Assembly (NCBI GenBank): GCA_963778375.1
Contig: CAVZTX010000010.1
Location: 1 to 64,000, forward strand
Length of the DNA stretch: 64,000 bases
From: CAVZTX01 sp963778375
GTDB taxonomy: Bacteria; Chloroflexota; Ktedonobacteria; Ktedonobacterales; Ktedonobacteraceae
Direction of reading: 5' to 3'
The position numbers were made by a program, and so were the translations under genes. Positions 1 through 8,930 of this stretch are shown here, piece after piece. The notes beneath the pieces are model-generated. The model saw only the letters and a list, made by a program, of their open reading frames with translations. It did not search any database and was not told the origin of the DNA. Each line of letters starts with the position of its first letter. The first letter of the stretch is position 1.

Positions 1-1
1 A

Positions 2-550
2 CTGAACGTCAGTGAAGATGTGCTCGGTGCAGCTAATGACCTGTTGGAACGTATTGCCTCAGGTCAAGACGTGGATATAGCGACTCTTGAGGGCGAACTG
101 AAAGGCATCACCACTGTTGCTAAAAGGGCCAGAGACGAGGGCTCAGAGGTAGTCGCAGTTTCAGCACGCCTTGAGGCAGAGCTTGCGGAACTGCCCGAAG
201 AAGATGCCGCCGAATATCTAGAAGCATTGGGGCTGCCCAAACTCGGAACAGACCGCGTTATTCAAGTTGGCTATCGCTTGCTCAATCTGATTACGTTTCT
301 CACTGCTGGCGAGGACGAGGTGCGTGCCTGGACAGTCACCAAAGGCGCAAAAGCGCCGGAGGCAGCCGGAAAAATCCACTCCGACATCGAGCGTGGTTTT
401 ATCCGCGCAGAGGTGACACGCTTTGAAGACTTCATGGCATGCGGCTCCTTTGCCGTTGCTGCAAAAAAGGGCTTGCAACGCCTTGAGGGCAAGGATTATG
501 TTATTCAGGATGGGGATATTGCACACTTTCGATTTAATGTAGGCAAATAA
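2..550 (+). CDS. ychF: YchF/OLA1 ribosome-associated ATPase, C-terminal part (cut by left edge)
   Basis: The open frame runs off the left edge; the first codons LNVSED are already family sequence, so the GTG at 20 is internal and not the start. What remains is the end of the ATPase domain with the helical insertion, then the TGS domain from about residue 90. The segment EVRAWTVTKGAKAPEAAG and the ending DGDIAHFRFNVGK are highly characteristic of YchF. Family proteins are Obg-like P-loop NTPases of about 360 residues that prefer ATP and bind ribosomes; the P-loop half lies outside this window. The stop is 10 bp before the next gene, so the two may be co-transcribed. Confidence 0.95.
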   Translation: MNVSEDVLGAANDLLERIASGQDVDIATLEGELKGITTVAKRARDEGSEVVAVSARLEAELAELPEEDAAEYLEALGLPKLGTDRVIQVGYRLLNLITFLTAGEDEVRAWTVTKGAKAPEAAGKIHSDIERGFIRAEVTRFEDFMACGSFAVAAKKGLQRLEGKDYVIQDGDIAHFRFNVGK

Positions 551-560
551 GGGGGTTTGC

Positions 561-1217
561 TTGAAGAACTTTTCATCCTTGCCGATCATATCAGCATCAC
601 AGCTTGCTCTTTTTGGACCCCTGGCCTGGTGGGTTCACTCTCATCCTGTGCTTTCAACCGATGTGACAATCTCGCAGGCGGTTCAAAAGAAACAATCTCC
701 CATTCTGGATTATGGGTCATTAGCTCTTGACTACGTTGGCACGTATAAGCTCTTGACTCCGATGGCCATTCCGGTTGCCGCGATCTTCTGGATGCGGCGG
801 CTACGCTTAGAAGCTGTCATGCTCGTAGCCATCTCTTTATCGAGTACCTTGCTAAGAACTGTCATTCAACACCTTGTGAAACGACCGCGCCCCAGTCCCC
901 TACTCGTTCAGGTCAAAAAGAAGTCCCATAGCAAGAGCTTCCCAAGCGGGCATGTGATAGCGAGTCTTAGTTTTTGGGGATGGTTATTCGCATTGGGAAT
1001 GATGTCTTCGAAGCAAATGCGTCCCTGGCAAAAATCGCTATTAACTATCCCTGCACTGATTATCGTGTTGGTCGGTCCCTCTCGCATCTACCTGGGGGAT
1101 CATTGGGCAAGCGATGTTGTGGGCGGGTATCTACTGGGCAGTAGTTGGCTTGGTCTGTCACTTCAGCTCTATCTCAGGTTGAGGGAAAAAGGCGTGCTGG
1201 CTCAAGTAAAGCCATAA
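561..1217 (+). CDS. PAP2-family membrane phosphatase
   Basis: A 218-residue integral membrane protein with the three motifs of the PAP2 acid phosphatase superfamily: KRPRP (about residue 112), PSGH (about 129) and SRIYLGDHWASD (about 175), whose histidines are the catalytic pair. Members dephosphorylate lipid phosphates such as phosphatidic acid, undecaprenyl pyrophosphate or phosphatidylglycerophosphate; the substrate here cannot be told. Five to six hydrophobic segments are visible. The start is a TTG preceded by AAGGGGG, 10 bp after ychF. Confidence 0.9.
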   Translation: MKNFSSLPIISASQLALFGPLAWWVHSHPVLSTDVTISQAVQKKQSPILDYGSLALDYVGTYKLLTPMAIPVAAIFWMRRLRLEAVMLVAISLSSTLLRTVIQHLVKRPRPSPLLVQVKKKSHSKSFPSGHVIASLSFWGWLFALGMMSSKQMRPWQKSLLTIPALIIVLVGPSRIYLGDHWASDVVGGYLLGSSWLGLSLQLYLRLREKGVLAQVKP

Positions 1218-1229
1218 CGCTTTTCTAAA

Positions 1230-2195
1230 TCATTTCACTCTGTCTCGTCCCAGGGATACCAAAACCACTCCGGCCAGAATAGTGAACATAGCCAGCAATC
1301 CTATAGTGGTGATATGCTCACCTGCCAGCCCCACCCCCAGCCCTACCGCGACTACAGGGTTGACATAGGCATAGCTCGTAGCTAGTGCAGGCCGTACATG
1401 ACGCAGCAGGTAGCCATAGGCGCTGAAGGCAACCAGTGAGCCACCAACGATCAGAAATGCCATTGCCCATAATGACGGCATAGTTGGCAAACTCTTCACC
1501 CGTTCGCCGAGAGCAAAGCTCAAAAGGATGAGCAACGCGCCGGCAGTCAGCATTTGAGTCGCACTAGCCATCAGCCCCTTGGGTAGAGGCAGGCGCTGAC
1601 TCCAAACCGACCCGAAAGCCCAACACATCGGAGCGATGATTAAAGCGATGGCTCCTATTGGGCTGGCAGCCAGGCCGTTTTCCACGTTCAAAAGCACGAC
1701 GCCTATGAAACCCAGACCTAAGCCTAGTAATTCCATGCGGTTAGGCCAGCGTCCAAAAAGTCCACCGAAGAGCGCTGCCCAGAGTGGCACAGCAGCTATC
1801 CCCAGTGCAGCTAGACCCGAAGCTACCCACTGTTCAGCGAAGACAACACCTCCGTTACCACCCACCAGCAAAAGAACTCCTATCGCCGCTGATGCTATCC
1901 ATTGGGCTCGACTTGGATTTGGATATCCACGCATCCGTAAAAAGAGGTACAGCAGCGCGCCAGCAATTACAAAGCGCACTCCGGCTAGAATGAAAGGTGG
2001 GAAACTTCCCAGCGCAACACGCATACCAAGATAGGTTCCACCCCAAAGCAAGTAGAGTGCAAGCAGAGACAATATCACCCCGAAGCGGCTACCAGAAGAA
2101 GCTGAAGAGGCCGAGAGAACTCCATCTTTTTTAACTTTGTTACCAATAATAGCAACTTGTTCCTGTTGACCTTGGGCCGAATATGTTTCTCTCAT
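1230..2195 (-). CDS. EamA/DMT-family transporter
   Basis: A 321-residue protein with about ten hydrophobic helices arranged as two EamA repeats; each repeat begins with the typical pattern (LLWGGTYLGMRVAL, then APMCWAFGSVWSQRL). The first 35 residues are hydrophilic and may be partly untranslated, as the Shine-Dalgarno before this ATG (GGAAG) is weak. Family members export amino acids, metabolites or drugs, and the substrate cannot be inferred. The gene is convergent with the PAP2 gene. Confidence 0.88.
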   Translation of the reverse strand: MRETYSAQGQQEQVAIIGNKVKKDGVLSASSASSGSRFGVILSLLALYLLWGGTYLGMRVALGSFPPFILAGVRFVIAGALLYLFLRMRGYPNPSRAQWIASAAIGVLLLVGGNGGVVFAEQWVASGLAALGIAAVPLWAALFGGLFGRWPNRMELLGLGLGFIGVVLLNVENGLAASPIGAIALIIAPMCWAFGSVWSQRLPLPKGLMASATQMLTAGALLILLSFALGERVKSLPTMPSLWAMAFLIVGGSLVAFSAYGYLLRHVRPALATSYAYVNPVVAVGLGVGLAGEHITTIGLLAMFTILAGVVLVSLGRDRVK

Positions 2196-2255
2196 CCAAC
2201 TTCCGTTCTAGTCCTAACAGCCAGGACAATACGACGCATCGCATTCCCAGACCGT

Positions 2256-2288
2256 GTATAGTAGGGGCGGGGCTTGCCCCCGCCCTGG
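2256..2288 (+). repeat. Dispersed palindromic repeat, copy 1
   Basis: The stretch runs GTATAGTAGGGGC, then a central GCTTGC, then GCCCTGG. The two GC-rich arms (GGGGCGGG / CCCCGCCC) pair around CTTGC. The same layout, including the GTATAGTAGGG flank, recurs in inverted orientation at 43546-43577 and, without the TATA flank, at 18475-18503. Confidence 0.7.
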
Positions 2289-2317
2289 AAAAATCTCCCC
2301 ACCTGCGGCACACAGTT

Positions 2318-2449
2318 CTAGTGAAATCCATACCAGAGTTGCCGACGCTCCCATTCAGGGCTATTAACACTATCAACGCTATTGAAGCCCCAGCGCGTGG
2401 CTGCCATATCAAGCGCCACCAGTACAATAAGCACGATGAGTAGCTCCAT
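2318..2449 (-). CDS. Small single-pass membrane protein (43 aa)
   Basis: A short frame with a strong Shine-Dalgarno (AAAGGAGGGC, 2453-2462) ahead of two successive ATGs. The second ATG (2449) has the better spacing. The product starts MELLIVLIVLVALDMAA, a single hydrophobic helix, followed by RWGFNSVDS and SPEWERRQLW, a charged, aromatic tail. I recall small proteins of this layout (helix, RWG..S, SPEWERR) from Ktedonobacteria but cannot verify that here. No function is known. It is a likely membrane-anchored small protein with a cytoplasmic tail. Confidence 0.6.
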   Translation of the reverse strand: MELLIVLIVLVALDMAATRWGFNSVDSVNSPEWERRQLWYGFH

Positions 2450-2754
2450 CATGCCCTCCTTTCCGCGGTCGAGAAAGTTTGAACGGCTCTACGCTCATTA
2501 TACTGGCCATGTACCCACCCATCTTTACGAAAAGCGCTGCACCTGACCGGTTAGCCGTTCAATGTTCTCAGTTCGCGTCTCTGGATAGCTCTATCCGAAT
2601 GATATACAAACAATAGTAGCCGATGAGAGGACTCATTAAAACATCCAAACCGACTGTTGGAAGACGAACTTGGCTCCCATCAACGAAACTAACCATCAAC
2701 ACTATCTATACTGGTTATAGTATACTCTATATTTTCTAACCCGTCAAGCAAATT
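2450..2754. other. Gene-free stretch between the small ORF and ada
   Basis: No open frame with a ribosome site was found. The part near 2690-2745 is A+T rich with overlapping TATACT/TATAGT/TATACTC boxes, which could supply -10 elements, but no -35 partner is convincing. The convergent end of ada lies at its right border. Confidence 0.4.
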
Positions 2755-3807
2755 TCAACAGTTATTACTTGTAACTTCTTGTGCCAGGAGGCGCTGCTTG
2801 CGCTCCATACCCCAACGGTAGCCGCCTGTATCTCCGTTTCCTCGCACAACGCGATGGCAAGGAATGGCGATTGCTACGGGATTAGTAGCACAAGCCTGCG
2901 CAACGGCGCGTGTTGCCTTGGGTTGACCCACAGCCTGAGCAATCTCACTATATGAGCGAGTGCTGCCATATGGGATTGCGCGTAGCTCTTCCCACACTCG
3001 CCATTGAAAAGCAGTGGCCTGTACATCTAACGGCAAGTCCAGATGTGGTTGCTGACCGCTTAAGTGTCTCAAGAGAGCATCGACCCATTGGTTAAGATGA
3101 GTACCGTCGCGGTGTATTTCAGCAGCAGGATACTCACTCAAAAGGGCCGATTCAAGAGCTACATCGGAGTCGCCCAGGCAGATCGCACACACACCTCTAT
3201 CGGTTGCGGCAACCAGCAGGCGACCAAAGGGGCTATCTACAATAGTAAAGTCAATGCGTTTGCCCTGCCCACCCCGGCGGTAAGTGGTTGGAGTCATGCC
3301 AAGTTGAGCAGGTGCACGCTCGTAAAGACGACTACTGGAATTGTATCCTGCTTCATAAAGTGCTTTCGTCACAGATTCTCCCTCCTTGAGTTGTACCTTC
3401 AACTGTCCCAAACGGCAGGCTTCGGCATATTGGCGTGGTGTAATACCCATCACATGCTTAAAGACTCGCTGCAAATGATATGGACTCATGCTGACCTCGG
3501 AACTCAGAGATGCCAGCGTGAGTGGACTTTCAAGATGCGTTTCGATATAGCGGCAAGTACGCTGAACCAATTCCGTATGAGGGTCTTGCACGGCAGTCTG
3601 ACCCGGTTGACAGCGCCGGCATGGACGGAAGCCAGCCTTTTCAGCAGCTTCGGGCTGTGAAAAGAAAACAACCTGCTCGCGTTTTGGCCGACGGGATGGG
3701 CACGATGGATTGCAGTAAATTCCGGTTGAGCGCACCGCATAAACGAAAGTTCCATTCGAGCGGCTATCTCTTGTCTGTACCGCCTGCCAGTAATTGTCTT
3801 CGTACAT
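2755..3807 (-). CDS. ada: Bifunctional Ada: DNA methylphosphotriester repair/AraC regulator/O6-methylguanine methyltransferase
   Basis: Repairs alkylated DNA by suicidal methyl transfer and activates the adaptive response. The 350 residues show the full Ada order. The N-terminal zinc domain has C32, C36, C63 and C66, the same spacing as E. coli Ada (C32 equals the methyl-accepting C38). An AraC-type HTH follows at about 85-185. The methyltransferase domain has active-site IPCHRVV with C317 and the downstream GGYRWG loop. The ATG at 3807 follows AGGAG by 7 nt. It is divergent from the M20 gene across a 140-bp spacer that could hold an Ada-responsive promoter. Confidence 0.95.
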   Translation of the reverse strand: MYEDNYWQAVQTRDSRSNGTFVYAVRSTGIYCNPSCPSRRPKREQVVFFSQPEAAEKAGFRPCRRCQPGQTAVQDPHTELVQRTCRYIETHLESPLTLASLSSEVSMSPYHLQRVFKHVMGITPRQYAEACRLGQLKVQLKEGESVTKALYEAGYNSSSRLYERAPAQLGMTPTTYRRGGQGKRIDFTIVDSPFGRLLVAATDRGVCAICLGDSDVALESALLSEYPAAEIHRDGTHLNQWVDALLRHLSGQQPHLDLPLDVQATAFQWRVWEELRAIPYGSTRSYSEIAQAVGQPKATRAVAQACATNPVAIAIPCHRVVRGNGDTGGYRWGMERKQRLLAQEVTSNNC

Positions 3808-3947
3808 GATGTGTATCTCCTATTCTTAATCCCCAACGCAAAACCACCCAAGACTATGATAGGATACTATGAGGAAGGAATCTATCCGATTCTTGCGTTT
3901 CAAATTTCTTTGTCCGAATCGATTTCGAGGGCAAACCAGGAGTTACT

Positions 3948-5138
3948 ATGACCGAATTTGACCAACTGAAAAGTGACATTGATGAACTTGTTCCTGATAT
4001 GGTGGCGACGCGTCGCGATCTGCACGAGCATCCCGAACTTGCGTTTGAGGAAGTGCGCACCTCTAACATTGTAGCACAGCGCCTGCGCTCGCTGGGGCTG
4101 GAGGTTCAGACCGGAATTGCCAAAACGGGCGTTGTCGGACTGCTGCACGGTGGTGTCAGCAAGCCTGGATCGAAAACCATTGCCATTCGTGCCGATATGG
4201 ACGCGCTGCCAATTTATGAATTGAACGAGATAGAGTATCGTTCGACCATCGATGGCAAGATGCATGCCTGTGGACATGATGGACATACCTCTATCCTACT
4301 CGCGGTAGCCGATATTTTAAGCAAGCGCCGTGAAGAGCTAGCGGGCAATGTGAAATTTGTTTTCCAGCCTGCGGAAGAGACCATTGGCGGAGCAGAGCCG
4401 ATGGTGAAAGAAGGAGCGATGCAGGATGTGGATGGCGTAATTGGGCTGCACCTGATCAGCAACTATCCCTTTGGCCGCGTTGGGGTGCGCGCTGGCACAG
4501 TCTTCGCGAGCGCCGACAAGTTTATCTTGCGCGTGAAGGGCAAGGGTGGACATGCAGCCATGCCAGAAGAGGCGGTAGATCCTATTGTGATAGCAGCATA
4601 TATCGTTACTGCTTTGCAGACGCTGATAAGCCGCGAAACCTCTCCATTCAGTCCAGCAGTCATCACCATCGGCCAAATTTCGGCAGGCACAGCCTTCAAT
4701 ATTATTCCCGAAGTCGCGGAACTACAGGGCACTATGCGAGCATTTAGCGCAGAACACCGCGAAAAATTGGTGCGCCGCATTGGCGAAATCGCCAGCGGCA
4801 TTGCTAATGCAATGGGTGCTACCTGCCATGTAGAGGTCTTTGATGGCTGCCCGCCATGCGTAAATGACCCGACAATGACAGAACTGGTGCATAAGGCAGC
4901 CGTCGAATCCGTAGGAGAAAAAGACGTAGATGACAGCGAGGAGGTCATGACCACCGGAAGTGATGATATGGCGTATTTCCTCAAAACTGTGCCGGGCTGC
5001 TACTTTATAGTGGGTGTACGCAACGAGGAGAAGGGTGTGAAATACCCTCACCATCATCCACGTTTCAACATCGATGAGGACGCCTTGCCTATCGGCGTCG
5101 AGGTGATGACACGCGCCGCTATGGAATTTCTCAAATAG
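3948..5138 (+). CDS. M20-family metal-dependent amidohydrolase (hippurate/N-acyl amino acid hydrolase type)
   Basis: A 396-residue peptidase M20 protein of the AmhX/HipO/ILR1 group, which hydrolyse N-acyl or N-benzoyl amino acids. Visible metal and catalytic positions: RADMDALP (81-88), HACGHDGHT with C108, H110 and H113, the EE pair at 143-144 in PAEE, H168 in GLHL, and a C-terminal HHHPRFNIDE carrying the last ligand. It lacks a signal peptide, so it acts in the cytoplasm. The start is fixed by CCAGGAG 6 nt upstream of ATG. The exact substrate is not deducible. Confidence 0.9.
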   Translation: MTEFDQLKSDIDELVPDMVATRRDLHEHPELAFEEVRTSNIVAQRLRSLGLEVQTGIAKTGVVGLLHGGVSKPGSKTIAIRADMDALPIYELNEIEYRSTIDGKMHACGHDGHTSILLAVADILSKRREELAGNVKFVFQPAEETIGGAEPMVKEGAMQDVDGVIGLHLISNYPFGRVGVRAGTVFASADKFILRVKGKGGHAAMPEEAVDPIVIAAYIVTALQTLISRETSPFSPAVITIGQISAGTAFNIIPEVAELQGTMRAFSAEHREKLVRRIGEIASGIANAMGATCHVEVFDGCPPCVNDPTMTELVHKAAVESVGEKDVDDSEEVMTTGSDDMAYFLKTVPGCYFIVGVRNEEKGVKYPHHHPRFNIDEDALPIGVEVMTRAAMEFLK

Positions 5139-5208
5139 GTCTGACACAAACACACCCATTCGTTCGTTATTACCCACAGAGCACCGATTTAGAAGGAGAG
5201 AAGTTTTA

Positions 5209-6876
5209 GTGGAGGTTACGTTCCTTGGCCAGGCTGGCCTGTTCATAGAAACCCGGCGGGGAAGTATTCTCTGCGACCCCTGGTTCAACCCGGCCTATTT
5301 CGCTTCATGGTTTCCCTTCCCCAGCAATGAGGAGGTAGACCGAGAGAAAATCTCGCGCCCGACTTACTTATATGTCTCGCACCTGCATCATGACCACTTC
5401 GATCCCGATTTCCTGCGCGAGCATGTCTGGAAAGAGGCGACCGTGCTTCTGCCAGACTATCCGCTGGATTTGTTAGAACGCGAACTGCGCAAGCTTGGCT
5501 TCACAAAGTTTCTTCAGCCGAAGAACAGCGAAGCGATAGAGGTAGATGGGCTGCGCTTCATGATAATGGCAATGGTTGCGCCCATCGATGGCCCCCTCGG
5601 CGATTCAAGCTTAATGGTCGATGACGGTGAGACCCGCATCCTCAACCAGAATGACTCGCGCCCAATGGACCTCGATCTGCTCAACAGCTTTGGCCCCTAT
5701 GATGCACACTTCCTGCAATTCTCAGGTGCCATCTGGTATCCAATGGTCTACCAGTTCCCTGACAAGATGATGCAGGCGCTGGGGCGCAAAAAGCGTGAGA
5801 ACGAAATGGCGCGTGCCCTGCGTTATATACGGGAGATTGGCGCATCATTTATAGTCCCATCTGCCGGACCGCCCTGCTTCCTGGACGATCCCCTGTTTGG
5901 CTTCAACGATTTCGACCGCGACCCGGTCAATACCTTCCCCGATCAGGTGGTCTTCCTGGAGTACTTGCAGGGGCAGGGATTGAATAATGGACGATTGATG
6001 ATCCCCGGCAGCGTTGCCACCCTGAGCAAGGAGACCTGTACCGTAACGCACCCGCTGCCCGATGAACAGGTACAGGCCATCTTCACCGATAAGCGCACCT
6101 ACCTCGAAAACTACAAGGCTCGCAAACAGCCGCTTATCGATACACTGAAGGCATCCTGGCCACGTGGACAGGTAGACATTCTCTCTTCACTGCGTGAATG
6201 GTTTGAGCCACTGCTAGAACAAGCCGACCTGACCAGCGTCGGTATCAACGGGCGTCTGCTGATCGACTGCGACGTGCAGCAAATCGTGCTCGACTTCCAC
6301 ACCCGCCGCGTCTACGCCTGGGATGGCGAGGAGTGGGACTACCGCTTCCACATCGACCGCGCCTTGATCGAATACTGCATCATCCACCACGAAGAGGACT
6401 GGATCAACCAGATTTTCCTCTCGTGTCGCTTTGAGGCGCAGCGCAAGGGGCCGTACAACGAATACGTCTACAACTTCTTCAAGTGCCTGACACCCGAACG
6501 CCTGCAATACGCCGAGGGCTACTACTCTGAGAAAACCGCGGTACATCAGCTCTGGGAAAGCAACGGCTATCGCATCCAGCGCCGCTGCCCACACCTGAAG
6601 GCCGACCTGACCCGCTTTGCCAAAATAGAGAACGGCGTCCTGACCTGCACCATGCACGGCTGGCAATTCGAACTGGCAACCGGGCGCTGCCTGACCTCTG
6701 AGGGCCACCCGCTCTATGCTCAGCCAATCGATCAGGAAGAAAAACCACTTCAAGAACAAGAGCAGATGATCATTCATGCCAATGGTCATGCGCATTCAAT
6801 ACGTACCAAATGCAGCCATTGCTGGTATAAGCCGTCGGACTTGAAGTCATCCGCAAGTTCTAAAACTCAACGGTAA
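5209..6876 (+). CDS. Metallo-beta-lactamase-fold hydrolase with C-terminal Rieske domain
   Basis: A 555-residue protein joining two metal domains. Residues 1-260 are an MBL fold with VSHLHHDHFDPD (H58, H60, D62, H63). Residues about 455-510 carry a Rieske-type [2Fe-2S] signature, C460-P-H462 and C480-TM-H483. The MBL-plus-Rieske pair recalls CMP-N-acetylneuraminate hydroxylase, but there the Rieske domain is N-terminal, so the order is reversed; similarity to that family is inference. The tail adds a second Cys/His cluster (KCSHCW). The GTG start follows GAAGGAGAG. It stands alone 70 bp after the M20 gene. Substrate unknown. Confidence 0.8.
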   Translation: MEVTFLGQAGLFIETRRGSILCDPWFNPAYFASWFPFPSNEEVDREKISRPTYLYVSHLHHDHFDPDFLREHVWKEATVLLPDYPLDLLERELRKLGFTKFLQPKNSEAIEVDGLRFMIMAMVAPIDGPLGDSSLMVDDGETRILNQNDSRPMDLDLLNSFGPYDAHFLQFSGAIWYPMVYQFPDKMMQALGRKKRENEMARALRYIREIGASFIVPSAGPPCFLDDPLFGFNDFDRDPVNTFPDQVVFLEYLQGQGLNNGRLMIPGSVATLSKETCTVTHPLPDEQVQAIFTDKRTYLENYKARKQPLIDTLKASWPRGQVDILSSLREWFEPLLEQADLTSVGINGRLLIDCDVQQIVLDFHTRRVYAWDGEEWDYRFHIDRALIEYCIIHHEEDWINQIFLSCRFEAQRKGPYNEYVYNFFKCLTPERLQYAEGYYSEKTAVHQLWESNGYRIQRRCPHLKADLTRFAKIENGVLTCTMHGWQFELATGRCLTSEGHPLYAQPIDQEEKPLQEQEQMIIHANGHAHSIRTKCSHCWYKPSDLKSSASSKTQR

Positions 6877-6963
6877 AACTATCAGAACCTGCACCTTCCC
6901 ATCCTGTAATGCTTCACTGTATAACAAAGTGAAAGAACGAAAAGGAAGGAACAGCGTGCAGGC

Positions 6964-8154
6964 ATGGAGTCTCCATTCTTTGAGGAAGACAGCAGAGATG
7001 ATCAGCTAGAGGCTATCTTTCGCACACACGTTGCCGACCTCTACCGCTACATCTACCGGCAGGTTCACAATCCCGTCATCGCGGAAGACCTCACCAGCGC
7101 TGTCTTTCTCAAGGCTCTTCGCTGGCTCCAGCAGGGCCGTAGCTCAGAGAGTATAAAAGGCTGGCTCTATGCGACGGCTCGCAGTACCATTGCAGACTAT
7201 TGGCGCGACCAATCCCAGCTCCACCTCCTACCTTTGGAAGCGGCTGAAGAGATGCCGGTGCTCCCAGAGGTGAGCGATGTGCAGATGCGACCAATTCAAA
7301 TTCGCATCCAACGTCTGCTTGATGGATTGTCCACACGTGAAAGAGACATCCTCACCTTGCGCTTCTTTCAAGGCTATAGTGCAGCAGAAATTGGTCAGGC
7401 TCTAGGGCTTAGCGCGAAGCATGTGCGCGTCTTACAACTGCGCGCCCTACGTCGTGCAGCCTTACTCGAGACCGAAGAAAGGAGTGTTCCTGTGGAATCA
7501 CCAACCATACCATACAATCAGCAAGCGCTTCGTGTCCTGGAACTTACAAAGGAGGAGGCCCGCGCCCTCAATCACAACTTCATTGGGACAGAGCATCTGC
7601 TCCTGGGAATTCTTCGTGAGGGGAGCGGAGCAACAGAACTGACCGATCAAGGCATAACTTATGAGAACATGCGCGGAGGAATTCAGTTCATCCTCGGTGG
7701 ATACGTCCAGGGTACGCCAGATCCCAACCCAGGTTTCACTCTACGAGCGCAGGAGGTGCTCATCCTTGCTAGCGAAGAAGCCCAACATATTGGGGAAACA
7801 GCCATCAGCCCTCGTGACTTCTTAGTTGCTATTCTACGTGAAGGGCAAGGAATCGCTGCCAAGTTACTTGAGGTCTCAGGCATACATCTAGAGGACGCGG
7901 GAGAGACGACTCGTATCATCAAACTACCAGAACCTGATGAAGGTCCCATCGTGGTACCACCCGACTTCCAGGCAGCCTTAGAACAACATCCAGCAGCACA
8001 CAGCCTGTTTGAGAAACTCCCTAACTCGAAGAAAAAGAACTTTGTAGACCGGATTGAGCAAGCCGAAGGAGAAACCGCGAGAAAGCAGCAAGTGGAAAAA
8101 GCCATTGAGTACCTTCAAAAGATTCATCAGTTTCACCAACAGAGTTCACAGTAA
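6964..8154 (+). CDS. ECF-like sigma factor fused to Clp N-terminal repeats and a YdeI-like domain
   Basis: Three modules in 396 residues. Sigma-70 region 2 spans about 14-85 (AEDLTSAVFLKAL, GWLYATARSTIADYWRD). Region 4 spans about 115-165 (LSTRERDILTLRF, YSAAEIGQALGLS). Two Clp_N repeats, the substrate and adaptor docking module of ClpA/ClpC, lie at about 183-245 and 257-312 (FIGTEHLLLGILREG; ISPRDFLVAILREG). The last part, about 334-390 (FQAALEQHPAAHSLFEKL, then IEQAEGETARKQQVEKAIEYL), matches the C-terminal domain of YdeI/OmdA-type proteins. No anti-sigma gene is adjacent. The architecture suggests a sigma factor controlled by proteolysis or by ligand binding, which is inference. Confidence 0.85.
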   Translation: MESPFFEEDSRDDQLEAIFRTHVADLYRYIYRQVHNPVIAEDLTSAVFLKALRWLQQGRSSESIKGWLYATARSTIADYWRDQSQLHLLPLEAAEEMPVLPEVSDVQMRPIQIRIQRLLDGLSTRERDILTLRFFQGYSAAEIGQALGLSAKHVRVLQLRALRRAALLETEERSVPVESPTIPYNQQALRVLELTKEEARALNHNFIGTEHLLLGILREGSGATELTDQGITYENMRGGIQFILGGYVQGTPDPNPGFTLRAQEVLILASEEAQHIGETAISPRDFLVAILREGQGIAAKLLEVSGIHLEDAGETTRIIKLPEPDEGPIVVPPDFQAALEQHPAAHSLFEKLPNSKKKNFVDRIEQAEGETARKQQVEKAIEYLQKIHQFHQQSSQ

Positions 8155-8255
8155 AGGTGCTCTTTCCCTTGGCAGCTCGCTTGCTTCCTGTATACTGAAA
8201 CTAGAAGAGCAAATATTGCTCCTGCTTGTCCTCCTCTTGTAGTGAGCTTTCCTCT

Positions 8256-8450
8256 CTAGGAGCACCCTCCCGTGAGCCGAAAGAGCTGATAGCTTCGGCC
8301 GCGCACTAAGCGCACCTGCTGGGCAAAGGCGTCCAGCAGTCCGTGCTGCTGCAAGTAGCCAGCCATGATGACCACTTCAGCAAACCAGGCGGGTACCGAG
8401 CAGCGGGGTTCCGGCCTGATTTGGAGCTCAATACTCAGGGTGGGTATCAT
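8256..8450 (-). pseudogene. Transposase remnant, N-terminal part only
   Basis: The frame from ATG 8450 encodes 64 residues. The portion RCSVPAWFAEVVIMAGYLQQ and the following HGLLDAFAQQVRLVRGR resemble the start of DDE transposases common in Ktedonobacteria (PRWFAEVV, GLLEAFA, QVRLVRGR). It then loses similarity and stops, so the catalytic domain is gone. Sequence upstream to about 8735 stays open but is unlike protein. Called from remembered family resemblance only. Confidence 0.5.
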
Positions 8451-8887
8451 ACCTAGCACGACCTCCTTCTGGGAAAAGGGCGCAGTTCTTTCCCAATGAG
8501 AGGCCTCTCTTGTCTTCTTCCGCCAGTCCTTTCCTTTGTGTCTGCTCGTTGCGCATCCCGTGGGGAGTGTTTTGTTTGATGGAAATACCTCTTGCTTGCT
8601 TCGGGACAGCGGGACATTTGATGATGAATTTTTGGATGGTGCGTTTGTCTGTGAAGGTGGGAGATAGACGATTGAGGAAGAGTTGGGACATGGTTGGTTG
8701 CTCCTGAAGAGGGGAGGTGGTCGATTGAGGACCATGGGACAGCGAGGTTCGCTTTATTATTTTAAGTACACGATGTAGCAAGCGGGCTGCCAATGGGTTG
8801 AGATAGACTTCTGGTTGCTGATATGTGATACAGTATCGAATAGCTGTTCAATAGATTTTTGCTAGATATAGGAAGGAGCAGAAGAGT
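8451..8887. other. Gene-poor stretch between transposase remnant and DinB gene
   Basis: Only overlapping, low-quality minus-strand frames are seen, probably decayed insertion-sequence DNA. The right end (from 8823) is the promoter and leader of the DinB gene, which is duplicated near 13.6 kb. Confidence 0.4.
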
Positions 8888-8930
8888 ATGACGCAGAATA
8901 CATCCTCGGTTTGGAAATTCTATAAAGGTT
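8823..8930 (+). repeat. Duplicated dinB leader and first codons, copy 1
   Basis: From TGTGATACAGTAT through the GGAAGGAGCA ribosome site to the codons for MTQNTSSVWKFYKG, this segment is repeated with scattered substitutions at 13610-13730. Here it leads into an intact gene. Confidence 0.8.

Noticed and set aside
218..589. 123-codon minus-strand frame opposite ychF
   Set aside because: Antisense to well-conserved YchF sequence with no supporting signals.
6214..6795. 193-codon minus-strand frame opposite the MBL-Rieske gene
   Set aside because: GC-skewed shadow of the sense gene, which shows both metal motifs.
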